This document shows, in pieces, positions 50,450 to 59,690 of a DNA stretch of 64,000 nt (the stretch's first letter is position 1; every line of letters begins with the position of its first letter). Source of the stretch: Lewinellaceae bacterium (GTDB lineage Bacteria > Bacteroidota > Bacteroidia > Chitinophagales > Saprospiraceae); contig JACJYL010000002.1 in the NCBI GenBank assembly GCA_020636105.1, positions 558,001 to 622,000 on the forward strand, read 5' to 3'. A program made the position numbers and the translations under genes. Under the pieces are notes generated by a model. It did no database searches. It saw only the letters and a list, made by a program, of their open reading frames with translations, and was not told the origin of the DNA.

Positions 50450-51514
50450 ATGCGGACAAAACTGTCACAATTTAACTTTAATCTTCCCCAGAAATTAATT
50501 GCCCAATATCCTTCAGATAATCGTGATGAAGCCCGTATGATGGTCGTCCACAAAGATACGGGAGTTATTGAGCATAAAATATTCAAAGACATGCTGGAAT
50601 ATTTTGACGAAGGAGACGTCATGGTATTCAACAACACCAAAGTTTATCCTGCCAGGCTATTTGGAAGGAAAGAAAAAACAGGGGCCCAGATCGAAGTTTT
50701 CCTGCTTCGCGAACTCAACAAGGAAGCCCGTCTGTGGGATGTGCTGGTCGATCCGGCCAGAAAAATCAGGGTAGGAAACAAGCTTTACTTTACGGACAAG
50801 GACGATAACGACATCCTCGTTGCTGAAGTAGTGGACAATACTACCTCAAGAGGTCGGACCATTCGGTTTTTGTACGATAACTCTGAAGAAGAGTTTCGCA
50901 ATGATCTGGATCTTCTGGGTAATACTCCACTGCCAAAATACATCACCCGTCCTGTAGAGGCTATTGACAAAGAGCGTTACCAAACCGTATATGCCAAAGA
51001 AACGGGTGCAGTGGCGGCCCCTACTGCCGGACTGCATTTCAGCAGGGAACTGATGAAACGACTGGAGATCAAAGGCGTTGACTTTGCTGAAATTACACTT
51101 CATATCGGTCTGGGCACTTTCCGCTCCATCGAGGTGGAAGATCTTTCCAAACACAAAATGGATGCCGAATACTTCCAGATCACCGAAGAGGCCGCAAATG
51201 TTGTAAACAAAGCTAAAGCGGGAAACCACAGGGTATGCTCCGTTGGCACCACTTCCATGCGTTCTATCGAAACGGCCATTTCTGCCAATTCAAGGCTTAA
51301 AACGGCGGAAGGGTGGACCAATAAATTTATTTATCCACCTTATGATTTTACCATCGCCGACAGTATGATCACCAATTTCCATCTTCCAAAATCGAGTTTA
51401 TTTATCATGATCTCAGCATTTGGAGGTACAGAAGTGATCCGGGAAGCCTACCACGAAGCAATTAAAGAAAAATACAGATTTTACAGCTACGGAGATTCCA
51501 TGTTAATTTTGTAG
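50450..51514 (+). CDS. queA: S-adenosylmethionine:tRNA ribosyltransferase-isomerase
   Basis: 354 residues. QueA transfers and rearranges the ribosyl part of S-adenosylmethionine onto 7-aminomethyl-7-deazaguanine in tRNA, giving epoxyqueuosine. Conserved blocks: LPQKLIAQYPSDNRDEARMM (20 residues), VMVFNNTKVYPARLFGRKE, GNTPLPKYI, RYQTVYAKETGAVAAPTAGLHFS (in parts), ITLHIGLGTFRSIEVEDL, VCSVGTTSMRSIET and DSMITNFHLPKSSLFIMISAF. Length is normal. It is a single-gene unit with a -7-like element upstream and a terminator at 51553-51592. Confidence 0.97.
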   Translation: MRTKLSQFNFNLPQKLIAQYPSDNRDEARMMVVHKDTGVIEHKIFKDMLEYFDEGDVMVFNNTKVYPARLFGRKEKTGAQIEVFLLRELNKEARLWDVLVDPARKIRVGNKLYFTDKDDNDILVAEVVDNTTSRGRTIRFLYDNSEEEFRNDLDLLGNTPLPKYITRPVEAIDKERYQTVYAKETGAVAAPTAGLHFSRELMKRLEIKGVDFAEITLHIGLGTFRSIEVEDLSKHKMDAEYFQITEEAANVVNKAKAGNHRVCSVGTTSMRSIETAISANSRLKTAEGWTNKFIYPPYDFTIADSMITNFHLPKSSLFIMISAFGGTEVIREAYHEAIKEKYRFYSYGDSMLIL

Positions 51515-51552
51515 TCGCTAATTTGACATCCGGAATAATAAAAATACAAATT

Positions 51553-51592
51553 AAAGCGTATCTTAACTATGTTTGTTGGGATGCGCTTTTTT
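51553..51592 (+). terminator. Rho-independent terminator of queA
   Basis: Stem AAAGCGTATC/GATGCGCTTT (51553-51562 with 51580-51589, one G-T pair) with a 17-base loop and TTT run. It overlaps the in-frame ATG codons at 51569 and 51581, which argues that the next gene starts later, at the GTG at 51611. Confidence 0.8.
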
Positions 51593-51610
51593 AATTTTAA
51601 TGTTAAACCC

Positions 51611-52825
51611 GTGAAAAATAAGATTATCCTCAGTTTATCGGTCATTTTATTGACAGTGGTTCCTGCGATGTCAGTCATCTCTTCTGACGCCATCCAATCC
51701 ACCGAAACGCCCGCCATAGAAAAGGTGATCGTTGAATTTTATGGGGAACAAATCCCCTTGCTCTTTCACAGCGACATGAATATAAGGTTTACAGGTGCCG
51801 TGGAAGAAGAAAATATGGTGGATTATTACAAAAGGCTGGAAAAATCCTCTTTTTACATCATTCTGGATGAACTCGATAAATTTCAAAAAGAATACAATCT
51901 CAACGACTGGCTGTATTACAAACTCATGAAAGCTGCTGTCAGTGGGTTCTACCCTGCCGGATCCGATACACAGGTGGAACTTACTACCTGGTTTTTATTG
52001 TCCAAAAAAGGCTGGAATACCCGATTGGCGTATAGCGGCGACAATGTTTTTGTTTACGTATTTACAGTAGACGAATTATTTGAAATCCCCATGATAGATG
52101 ATGATGGAAAAACCTTCGTCAACCTCTCCGGTATCGGGTTGAAAAAGAAACTGAAACAAGGGATTTATATGTTGAATTTCACTCCCGGTCCAAAGGGTCA
52201 TTCCTTTAATTTTTATCTCGAGAGCCTTCCCCGCTTTCATCCCAATCAGGAGACGCGGAGTTTCAGTTTTGGTTTTAAGGGGCAACAATATCAGATCAAT
52301 GTAAAGGTGGACAAACGCATCAAGCAATTGATGGACGACTACCCTATTTTTGCCGAAAACGAATATCTGGAGGTTCCCTTCTCCGAAACCGTAGAAAATT
52401 CTCTCATCCCCCAGTTGAAAGTATTCCTGAAAGGAAAAAGCGAAACCGAATCCCTGGAATTTCTCGTCGCGTTTACCCGATCCTCTTTTAGGTATAAAAA
52501 AGACCAGGAATATTTCGGAGACAGCAAACCCATGATCGCTGAGGAAGTCTTTCACTACCCATTCTCCGATTGTGAAGATCGTTCCGCTTTATTCTACCGT
52601 TTGGTTAAAGAATTACTCGACCTGCCAATGCTCATTATTGCTTACCCGGAACACCTGACCATAGCCGTGTCTTTTTCTCCTGAAGAGGGTGGCGATGCCA
52701 TTCAATTCAAAGGAAAGAACTATTATATCTGCGATCCAACCGGACCGGTCAATTCTATCGAAATCGGTTGGATACCCCGCGAATTCAGGAATTCAAAATT
52801 TGAAATAATCGGTAGTTATAAATAA
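51611..52825 (+). CDS. Secreted transglutaminase-like (cysteine protease fold) protein
   Basis: 404 residues from a GTG start (GTGAAAAATAAG) that places a signal peptide at the very N-terminus (MKNKIILSLSVILLTVVPAM). Earlier ATGs at 51569 and 51581 lie inside the queA terminator. The C-terminal part carries an ordered Cys-His-Asp set that fits the transglutaminase-like superfamily: PFSDCEDRSALFYRLV (Cys near 340), IAYPEHLTIAVSF (His) and YYICDPTGPVN (Asp). The N-terminal 250 residues are beta-rich and unassigned. The likely activity is peptide or amide bond hydrolysis or transfer outside the cytoplasm; no substrate can be named. Confidence 0.78.
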   Translation: MKNKIILSLSVILLTVVPAMSVISSDAIQSTETPAIEKVIVEFYGEQIPLLFHSDMNIRFTGAVEEENMVDYYKRLEKSSFYIILDELDKFQKEYNLNDWLYYKLMKAAVSGFYPAGSDTQVELTTWFLLSKKGWNTRLAYSGDNVFVYVFTVDELFEIPMIDDDGKTFVNLSGIGLKKKLKQGIYMLNFTPGPKGHSFNFYLESLPRFHPNQETRSFSFGFKGQQYQINVKVDKRIKQLMDDYPIFAENEYLEVPFSETVENSLIPQLKVFLKGKSETESLEFLVAFTRSSFRYKKDQEYFGDSKPMIAEEVFHYPFSDCEDRSALFYRLVKELLDLPMLIIAYPEHLTIAVSFSPEEGGDAIQFKGKNYYICDPTGPVNSIEIGWIPREFRNSKFEIIGSYK

Positions 52826-52952
52826 ATAGCCCCCTGTTTCATCCTATTCCTTTATTTTTAAAAGAACAAAATAAAAAAAGCAATCATTTTATTTCAAAAA
52901 ATAATCATAAACACCTCATTTTCAACTCATTAAAAAAATATTTTTTTAGGGG

Positions 52953-52983
52953 TTGACTTAATGGTACAAATTGCTTAGTTTTG
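52953..52983 (+). promoter_or_regulatory. Promoter of the DUF2795 gene
   Basis: TTG (GGTTGAC) at 52953-52955, a 20-base spacer and TAGTTTTG at 52976-52983, close to the Bacteroidota consensus. The leader would be about 40 AT-rich bases. Confidence 0.6.
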
Positions 52984-53025
52984 CCGAAAATTCAAAAAAT
53001 TTATTAAATATTCAGATATATTATT

Positions 53026-53247
53026 ATGTATTGGACATTAGAACTTGCTTATAACCTTGAAGATGCACCATGGCCTGCAACGAGGGATGAATTGATCGAT
53101 TACGCCATTCGTTCCGGGGCGCCATTAGAAGTCATTGAAAATCTTCAGGAAATGGAAGATGAAGGAGAAATTTACGAAAATATGGAAGATATCTGGCCGG
53201 ATTACCCGCGTAAAGATGACTTCCTGTTCAATGAAGATGAATACTAA
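53026..53247 (+). CDS. DUF2795 small acidic protein
   Basis: 73 residues, very acidic at the C-terminus (KDDFLFNEDEY). The sequence YNLEDAPWPATRDELIDYAI followed by RSGAPLEVIENLQ matches a highly conserved small protein of Bacteroidota in the DUF2795 family, which has no established function. It is a monocistronic gene with a good promoter (52953-52983) and one of the strongest terminators in the window (53284-53324), suggesting high expression. Confidence 0.88.
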   Translation: MYWTLELAYNLEDAPWPATRDELIDYAIRSGAPLEVIENLQEMEDEGEIYENMEDIWPDYPRKDDFLFNEDEY

Positions 53248-53283
53248 AATTTAAACTTCCCTTTTCCTTTTGGTTTTAGGGTT

Positions 53284-53324
53284 AAAAAAGCTTTACAGGA
53301 TTTAGTTTCTGTAAAGCTTTTTTT
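53284..53324 (+). terminator. Strong rho-independent terminator
   Basis: A 15-bp perfect stem (53284-53298 with 53309-53323, core AAAGCTTTACAG/CTGTAAAGCTTT) with a 10-base loop, running into seven or more T. A-rich on its left side, so it may work in both directions. Confidence 0.92.
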
Positions 53325-53491
53325 ATGGGTGATTCAAAAATGTAGCGTCACAATTTTGGAGTTTTCATAAAAAAGCTTGAACTTGACAGTTCATTCCATC
53401 AACCGAATTTTATAACAAAGAACAAACCAATCTCACCTTTTCGGTAGTTGTCTTCAGCTGCCATTAATGTTAATTGTGTAAACCCGGTTAG

Positions 53492-55000
53492 ATGAAAAAG
53501 TTAATAGAGCTATCTAAAATCGTTACGCGGAAGAAGGTAGTCAAACTTGAAGTGCTCGATGAATATGTTTTGAATAAACAGAGCAAAATCAATGAATTCT
53601 TCGAAGGCATCACAGGAAGCAAATTCAAAAATGACAGGGATGCTGCATTCTACCTTTATGAAAGCTCGCCCCAGGATCCCAAGTACCGCAAATTAAAAAG
53701 TCGTTTCCGGCAACGCCTGCTGAATACCATTTTCCTGATTGAACCCAACCAGCCCGTAACTTCAGGGTACGACCGGGCTTATTTTAATTGTCAAAAAGAA
53801 TGGGCTCAGGTTAAAATATTGATGGCAAACGATGCCTTCCTTATCGCTGAATCACTCACCAGGCAATTGTTGAACATTTCCCTTAAATTTAAATTTACAG
53901 ACATTTCGCTCAACTGCATGAGAGATCTTCGGGGTCATGCAGCCCGTAATAAGAATGAAAAAGAATTTGAAAAATACGTGGCATTGGAAAAAGAATATAG
54001 TTCAATTTCAGAAAAAGAAAACAGATCGATTGAACTATACCAAAAAGCGTATTTGCTTTCCGGTAAAATCTACTCCAAACCCGAGAAATTGCCGGACCAC
54101 CTTGAGGATATTTGCCATGAACTGGTGCGGCTTTCCGAAATCAATGATTCGCCCACCATTTTCCGGAATATGTTTAACGTCTGGATAATCCGATACGAAC
54201 TGGAAGCAGATTATGATTCCATGATCGAAGTCTGCATTCAGGCTGAACAATACCTGCTGAATCATAGCCAATATTTCCCACAAAAAGACATATACCTGTA
54301 TTATGTAAAAAAAATAACCGCTTTCCTGCATCTGCAGGATTATTCAAGGGGAAAAAACCATATGGAGGAATGGCTTCCCAAGCTTCCAAATGACGTACAG
54401 GAATGGTTTGACTTTATGGAAATCTACCTGCTTCTCGCCATTCATTCGAGAAACTATTTCCAGGCTTTTGCCATTTTCAATAATATCATTTCCAACCCGG
54501 CTTTCAAAAAGCTGGATGCCGATAACAAAGAAAAATGGAAACTTTTCAATGCTTATATGCAATATATACTGGAAGTTAAACAGTTTGACCCTATTTTACT
54601 CAAATCGGTCAATCAAACCAGTTACCACCTGGAAACCTATCTGGCCGACAAAACTGCATTTCCCAAAAAACTGAGAACCTTCGAAATTTTAAAAAAGATT
54701 CTCACTGCTTTATTTTTCATCCGGCAGCACAAATATGAAAGTGCCAATGAGCTCATTACCCACCTCAATTATATGGCAAACCACCAGCTGGAAAAAGAGC
54801 ATTTTCACAGGCCGGTTCAATTGATCAAGTTGTTAACCATCTTAAAAAAAGCAACCTATAGGATGGATGATCTCAGGCTCGCCGACAAATACTATTCGAG
54901 GTTGAGAAACCAGCCTTTTTATTACCGATCCAACCATCACGGACTGGAAATTTTGCCTTTTGAGACCCTTTGGGAAATGGTGTTGGAGGATTTGAATTAA
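53492..55000 (+). CDS. Hypothetical alpha-helical (TPR-like) protein
   Basis: 502 residues, no signal peptide, no membrane segment. Almost the whole protein reads as amphipathic helices rich in Leu, Lys and Glu. Spaced repeats such as IEVCIQAEQYLLNH, YYVKKITAFLHLQDYSRGKN and EIYLLLAIHSRNYFQAFAIF look like TPR or TPR-like helix pairs, but none fits the consensus closely. I recognise no family; it may be specific to Saprospiria. It lies upstream of cmk on the same strand (77-base gap to the cmk ATG). Confidence 0.7.
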   Translation: MKKLIELSKIVTRKKVVKLEVLDEYVLNKQSKINEFFEGITGSKFKNDRDAAFYLYESSPQDPKYRKLKSRFRQRLLNTIFLIEPNQPVTSGYDRAYFNCQKEWAQVKILMANDAFLIAESLTRQLLNISLKFKFTDISLNCMRDLRGHAARNKNEKEFEKYVALEKEYSSISEKENRSIELYQKAYLLSGKIYSKPEKLPDHLEDICHELVRLSEINDSPTIFRNMFNVWIIRYELEADYDSMIEVCIQAEQYLLNHSQYFPQKDIYLYYVKKITAFLHLQDYSRGKNHMEEWLPKLPNDVQEWFDFMEIYLLLAIHSRNYFQAFAIFNNIISNPAFKKLDADNKEKWKLFNAYMQYILEVKQFDPILLKSVNQTSYHLETYLADKTAFPKKLRTFEILKKILTALFFIRQHKYESANELITHLNYMANHQLEKEHFHRPVQLIKLLTILKKATYRMDDLRLADKYYSRLRNQPFYYRSNHHGLEILPFETLWEMVLEDLN

Positions 55001-55077
55001 GCTCCATTCAAAATATACTTTGGTCCATTAGAAATTTAATTTGAGTGAAGTTATCTTTACCCCGGAAAATAATAATA

Positions 55078-55761
55078 ATGCAGAAAATCATCATCGCCAT
55101 TGATGGCCATTCCTCGTGTGGCAAAACGACACTCTCCAAGGAACTCGCCATGAAACTGGGTTATACCTACATCAGCTCAGGGGCCATGTACCGGGCTATA
55201 ACCCTTTATTTTATTCAACATGGCATAGACATCAATAACCCTGAAGCCGTAGAAAAAGCCCTTAAACATATCACTATTCAATTCGATACCAGCGGCCAAG
55301 AAAACCGTACGCTCCTCAATGGAACCGACGTGGAAGACGAAATCAAAGAAATGTATGTCTCCCAAAAGGTAAGTCCTGTTTCAGCCATTTCCGCCGTAAG
55401 ACGTTTCCTCGTGCTGCAACAAAGAGCCATCGGAGCAGCCAAAGGAATTGTAATGGACGGCAGGGATATCGGCACCGTGGTATTTCCTGATGCTGAACTC
55501 AAAATATTTCTCACGGCCTCAGTGGAGGAGCGGGTACGCCGCCGTTTTGAAGAACTCAAAATGAAAGGCATAGAAGCGTCCCCAGAATCTGTACGCGAGA
55601 ACCTGATCTCACGTGATCATATCGATTCGACCAGGGAAGACAGCCCTTTAAAAAAAGCAGACGATGCCATTGTCATTGACAATACTTTCCTGACCCCTGA
55701 AGAGCAACTTGACAAGGCCTACCATTTAGCCCTGGAAATCATCAAAACAATGGATGAATAA
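55078..55761 (+). CDS. cmk: Cytidylate kinase
   Basis: 227 residues from MQKIIIAIDGHSSCGKTT; an in-frame upstream codon at 55045 would add a non-conserved stretch. The P-loop is GHSSCGKTTLSKELA, followed by YISSGAMYRAITLYF, the DGRDIGTVVFPDAELKIFLT segment (in parts: VMDGRDIGTVVFPDA), EERVRRRFEELK, and SRDHIDSTREDSPLKKADDA (20 residues) typical of CMP kinase. It phosphorylates CMP and dCMP with ATP. It is followed closely by a lipoprotein gene whose ATG lies 32 bases after the cmk stop. Confidence 0.96.
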   Translation: MQKIIIAIDGHSSCGKTTLSKELAMKLGYTYISSGAMYRAITLYFIQHGIDINNPEAVEKALKHITIQFDTSGQENRTLLNGTDVEDEIKEMYVSQKVSPVSAISAVRRFLVLQQRAIGAAKGIVMDGRDIGTVVFPDAELKIFLTASVEERVRRRFEELKMKGIEASPESVRENLISRDHIDSTREDSPLKKADDAIVIDNTFLTPEEQLDKAYHLALEIIKTMDE

Positions 55762-55792
55762 TTTTTCCATTCACCTCCCAAACCTGATTTTA

Positions 55793-56488
55793 ATGACCAA
55801 AACAAAATGGTTAACCCTGTTCCTCCTGTTTTTACTGAGTTCCTCCTGCAAGGAAAGCAATAAACTAAAGAAGATCCTGGTCAATTACCACACCGATTTG
55901 AATACGGCCTTCCCGGGCTGGGAAAATCCCGGTCCTATGAAAATAAATCAGGGAGATTCCATTGAACAGCACATTGCCTTTCTGGAGCAATTCACGAAAA
56001 AACTGGCAAATATCGATTCCACAAAACTCGAAACGACTGAATTTGAAATCTGGAAAACGGAGCTGGAAAATATCCAGGCTAAAAAACAATTCTGGGAAAA
56101 TTACTTCAGTGACCCTTCCGCTTTTGACCTTACCCCTTTTTTTATCAATCTCACCGGTGCTTCTCCTGACACCTTAAAAAACCTGCGTCTCATCTCGGTG
56201 GAACTGGCGAAAGTCCCCCAGCATTTTGAGACAGCAAAAAAATTACTCGACGCTCCTGACCCCGGCAAAAGTGCCATTGCAGTACAAAAGCAGATCTTTT
56301 TCCTCAGGTTTCTGCAAATCGATTTACCGGACATCCTTAAAACCAGCCGTCTGCCCCGGGCGGAACAAAAAAAACTGGAAGAAAATATACAAAAGGCAAA
56401 AATAGCTTCCAAAGATTATATCGGTTTTTGTGAAAGTCTGATTTTTGAACATTTTGATTCCACCATAGTACGTCCACAGGAAGAATAA
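55793..56488 (+). CDS. Hypothetical lipoprotein, alpha-helical
   Basis: 231 residues from MTKTKWLTLFLLFLL; a start at 55754 would overlap the end of cmk and put polar residues before the signal. Lipobox LSSSC at about residue 19. The mature part is helical with conserved-looking tryptophans (FPGWENPGPM, FEIWKTELENI, FWENYFSD) and a pattern of repeated Leu-rich helices. I recognise no family, though short helical lipoproteins of this kind are common near DUF885-like proteins. It is followed by the acyltransferase gene after 36 bases. Confidence 0.68.
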   Translation: MTKTKWLTLFLLFLLSSSCKESNKLKKILVNYHTDLNTAFPGWENPGPMKINQGDSIEQHIAFLEQFTKKLANIDSTKLETTEFEIWKTELENIQAKKQFWENYFSDPSAFDLTPFFINLTGASPDTLKNLRLISVELAKVPQHFETAKKLLDAPDPGKSAIAVQKQIFFLRFLQIDLPDILKTSRLPRAEQKKLEENIQKAKIASKDYIGFCESLIFEHFDSTIVRPQEE

Positions 56489-56524
56489 TTCGCTATATTT
56501 GGCAATCATAAAAAACCCGAAATT

Positions 56525-57625
56525 ATGCGCTTAAAATCACTTGACGTTTTTCGGGGAGCCACCATTGCGGGGATGATCCTCGTCAATACTCCCGGCAGCT
56601 GGTCCGCTGTTTATCCACCACTGAGGCATGCCGACTGGCATGGTTGTACTCCTACTGACCTGGTTTTTCCTTTTTTCCTTTTTATCGTCGGGGTCTCCGT
56701 CTGGTTTGCTTTTTCCAAATTTGACCACGAACTGAACAAGTCATCGGCCGGAAAAATCATTAAACGGACCATTCTCATTTTTTTGATAGGTTTCTTACTT
56801 CACTATTTCCCGTTTTACAATAAGCCCATCGATCACCTTCGTATCATGGGCGTATTGCCGCGCATCGCCCTGGCTTACGGACTGGGAAGTTTAATTTGCC
56901 TTTCTGTAAAAGATTTTAAAAAGCTGGCAGGACTGGGCATTTTAATGCTCCTGGGCTATTGGGCACTTTTGAGATGGGGCGTTGATTCCGGTTATTACAC
57001 CCTGGAAGACAACCTGGTCAGAAAGGTCGATCTCTTCCTCTTCGGAGCAAACCACCTGTGGCAAGGCAAAGGCATAGCTTTTGACCCTGAAGGATTGCTG
57101 AGTACCCTACCTGCTGTGGTCACCGTCATGATGGGCTATTTGACCGGGGCCATCCTCCAAAAGTCAGCCACTCAAAACCTTGCCGTTCAACGAATGGTTT
57201 TGGGAGGAGTATCCTCCATTATTCTGGCCCTGATCTGGAGCTTTTGGTTCCCGATAAATAAATCGCTTTGGACGAGCTCCTTTGTATTGTATACCGGAGG
57301 CATCGCCATGCTGGTTCTCGCCCTGTGTTATTGGATCATCGATATAAAAAAATGGCAGGGATGGACCTTTCCTTTTGTGGTTTTCGGCAGCAATGCCCTG
57401 TTCGTTTACCTTTTGTCCATCCTGTGGGTGAAAATATATTTCCTGATAAAAATCCCGGGGGATGACGGAACTCCCCAAAATGCATACAACTTTATTTATT
57501 CAGAATGGTTTAAACCTGTATTCGGAGCTATGAACGGATCGTTACTTTTTGCCCTGGCTCACATTGCCGTTTTTTGGCTCATCTTACTCTTTTTATACAA
57601 GCGAAAGATTTTTATTAAAGTTTGA
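56525..57625 (+). CDS. Heparan-alpha-glucosaminide N-acetyltransferase-like membrane protein
   Basis: 366 residues with about ten hydrophobic segments. The N-terminus RLKSLDVFRGATIAGMILVN and the loop LRHADWHGCTPTDLVFPFFL (20 residues), with the conserved histidine that can carry acetyl in the eukaryotic enzyme, are hallmarks of the HGSNAT/NagX/DUF5009 group. Bacterial members are thought to acetylate sugars at the inner membrane, often beside N-acetylglucosamine pathways. No such genes are in the window. It is followed after 18 bases by the UbiD-type gene, so cotranscription is likely. Confidence 0.88.
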   Translation: MRLKSLDVFRGATIAGMILVNTPGSWSAVYPPLRHADWHGCTPTDLVFPFFLFIVGVSVWFAFSKFDHELNKSSAGKIIKRTILIFLIGFLLHYFPFYNKPIDHLRIMGVLPRIALAYGLGSLICLSVKDFKKLAGLGILMLLGYWALLRWGVDSGYYTLEDNLVRKVDLFLFGANHLWQGKGIAFDPEGLLSTLPAVVTVMMGYLTGAILQKSATQNLAVQRMVLGGVSSIILALIWSFWFPINKSLWTSSFVLYTGGIAMLVLALCYWIIDIKKWQGWTFPFVVFGSNALFVYLLSILWVKIYFLIKIPGDDGTPQNAYNFIYSEWFKPVFGAMNGSLLFALAHIAVFWLILLFLYKRKIFIKV

Positions 57626-57643
57626 TAAACTTAAGAATTGAAC

Positions 57644-59506
57644 ATGCTGAACCAAGGACACACAAGTTTAAGGGCTTGCGTAAAAGATCTTGAAAAACAC
57701 GGTAAACTGATCAGGATAACCACTGAACTCGATCCAGACCTGGAAATGGCAGAGGTCCATCGCAGGATATTCGATGTTCAGGGGCCCGCCATTTTATTCG
57801 AGAAGGTCAAGGGAAGTCCGTTTCCGGCAGTTTCCAACCTATACGGTACCAATGAACGTACCGATTTTATTTTCAGACACACTCTTGAAAAAGTCAAACG
57901 GCTGATCGAGTTAAAAGTCGATCCGACGCGTTTTTTAAAAAAGCCCTTTCGTTATGCGGGCACTCCTTTTACGGCCCTCAACTCCCTTCCGCGCAAACGA
58001 CGACGTCTCGGCGCGCCTATAATGCAAGGCATAACCACTATAGACCAATTGCCGCAGGTGAAATCATGGCCGGATGATGGTGGCGCATTCATCACCTTGC
58101 CCCAGGTTTTTACCCAGCCCCCTGGCAGTACCAAAATAATGGATTCCAATATAGGAATGTACCGCATTCAACTTTCGGGAAATGAGTACATTCCCAATGA
58201 AGAGATCGGTTTGCATTACCAGCTGCATAGAGGGATCGGCAACCATCATACCCAATATTTAAACAGTGATCAACCTTTCCGGGCCTCCATATTTGTAGGG
58301 GGGCCTCCAGCTCATACTTTTTCAGCCATAATGCCTTTACCAGAAGACTTGTCCGAAGTCATTTTTGCAGGATTGCTTGGCGGCAAACGTTTTGGTTATG
58401 TGGAGAGAGGCGGGCATGTCCTTTCCGCTGACGCTGATTTCGTAATCACGGGCACGATAGACAAAATGATGAAAAAGCCGGAAGGCCCGTTTGGGGATCA
58501 CCTGGGCTATTACAGCCTCACCCACGATTTTCCGGTCATGAAGGTGGATAAAGTTTATCACCGAAAGGATGCTATTTGGCATTTTACGGTAGTCGGAAGG
58601 CCTCCGGCTGAAGATACGGGCTTCGGCTACCTGATTCACAAACTCGTCGAAGAGCTGGGTCCGCAAGAGTTCCCCGGCGTAAAAGAAATTCATGCCGTGG
58701 ACGCGGCAGGGGTACACCCGCTTTTGTTGGCTATTGGCAGTGAACGATACATGCCATTCCGTGGCGGGGAAGCAGTTCCTGAGGAAATCCTCACCCAGGC
58801 AAACCGCATCCTCGGCAGCGGACAAACCTCCCTGGCAAAATTCCTCTTCATCGCCGCCACAGACACGGAAGTACCGAATTTAACCACCCACGATATTCCT
58901 GCGTTTCTGAGTCATGTCCTGGAAAGAGTGGACTGGCGCAGGGATCTTCATTTTCAAACCAAAACCACCATTGACACCCTGGATTACTCAGGCAGCGGAT
59001 GGAACGCAGGATCCAAGGTCGTCATTGCCGCCGCCGGACCAAAAAAACGGGATTTAAAGGCCGTTTTACCGGATGACTTTATCCTAAGAGAAGGTTTTGG
59101 TAAACCCCGTTTTGTCCAGCCGGGTATTTTGTGCGTCCAGGGACCGGAATATACAAAGCAAAATGTTCCCCATGACATCCATAAATTAAGCTCTCAGCTG
59201 AACGGATATGACCTAAGCCACATTCCCCTCATTATTTTGGTGGATGACAGTAGCTTTGTTTCCAATCAACTCAATAATTTCCTGTGGGCCACCTTTACCC
59301 GGGCCAATCCTGCAGAGGACATCCATGGAATTTCTCCATTTACCCGACACAAACACTGGGGCTGCCTGGGATCACTCATCATTGACTCCCGCACCAAACC
59401 CCATCATGCGCCTCCCCTGATCCCGGACAATGGCGTTTCCGAAAAAGTGGATCGTCTGTTTGCCAAAAGCGGCCCTTTATACGAATTTTCAAAAAAAATA
59501 TTCTGA
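57644..59506 (+). CDS. UbiD-family decarboxylase (menaquinone-type)
   Basis: 620 residues from MLNQGHTSLRACV; a TTG two codons upstream is also in frame. UbiD fold signatures: AILFEKVKGSPFPAVSNLYG (20 residues), HRGIGNHHTQYL, IFVGGPPAHTFSAIMPLPED (20), AGLLGGKRFGYVERG, and the metal/prFMN segment EGPFGDHLGYYSL near residue 285. The length (over 600) and C-terminal half match the large decarboxylases annotated as menaquinone biosynthesis decarboxylase rather than the roughly 490-residue UbiD. It needs prenylated FMN from UbiX, which is encoded at 12557-13120. The exact substrate is inferred, not shown. Confidence 0.88.
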   Translation: MLNQGHTSLRACVKDLEKHGKLIRITTELDPDLEMAEVHRRIFDVQGPAILFEKVKGSPFPAVSNLYGTNERTDFIFRHTLEKVKRLIELKVDPTRFLKKPFRYAGTPFTALNSLPRKRRRLGAPIMQGITTIDQLPQVKSWPDDGGAFITLPQVFTQPPGSTKIMDSNIGMYRIQLSGNEYIPNEEIGLHYQLHRGIGNHHTQYLNSDQPFRASIFVGGPPAHTFSAIMPLPEDLSEVIFAGLLGGKRFGYVERGGHVLSADADFVITGTIDKMMKKPEGPFGDHLGYYSLTHDFPVMKVDKVYHRKDAIWHFTVVGRPPAEDTGFGYLIHKLVEELGPQEFPGVKEIHAVDAAGVHPLLLAIGSERYMPFRGGEAVPEEILTQANRILGSGQTSLAKFLFIAATDTEVPNLTTHDIPAFLSHVLERVDWRRDLHFQTKTTIDTLDYSGSGWNAGSKVVIAAAGPKKRDLKAVLPDDFILREGFGKPRFVQPGILCVQGPEYTKQNVPHDIHKLSSQLNGYDLSHIPLIILVDDSSFVSNQLNNFLWATFTRANPAEDIHGISPFTRHKHWGCLGSLIIDSRTKPHHAPPLIPDNGVSEKVDRLFAKSGPLYEFSKKIF

Positions 59507-59568
59507 TTTATGTGTTTTCGGCTCGAAACGGGATAAATTAGAGCCTTAAAAAATTCAAGCGATCCGTT

Positions 59569-59592
59569 GAACTAAAAAATATTTTTTAGTTC
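59569..59592. repeat. Perfect 24-bp palindrome upstream of the ATE-like gene
   Basis: GAACTAAAAAAT/ATTTTTTAGTTC is a complete 24-bp palindrome. It lies 62 bp after the UbiD stop and 99 bp before the ATG of the next gene. It could be an operator for a dimeric regulator or a weak bidirectional terminator; the AT-only stem makes the latter less convincing. Confidence 0.6.
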
Positions 59593-59690
59593 CTTAACAC
59601 TCCATTGACGGCATTTGGACACGCCCGGTGAACGTTCTTTCCGTTTTTGTTGTTGGAGGATTATTCGTAGAAAATTTTATACAGAAATTC

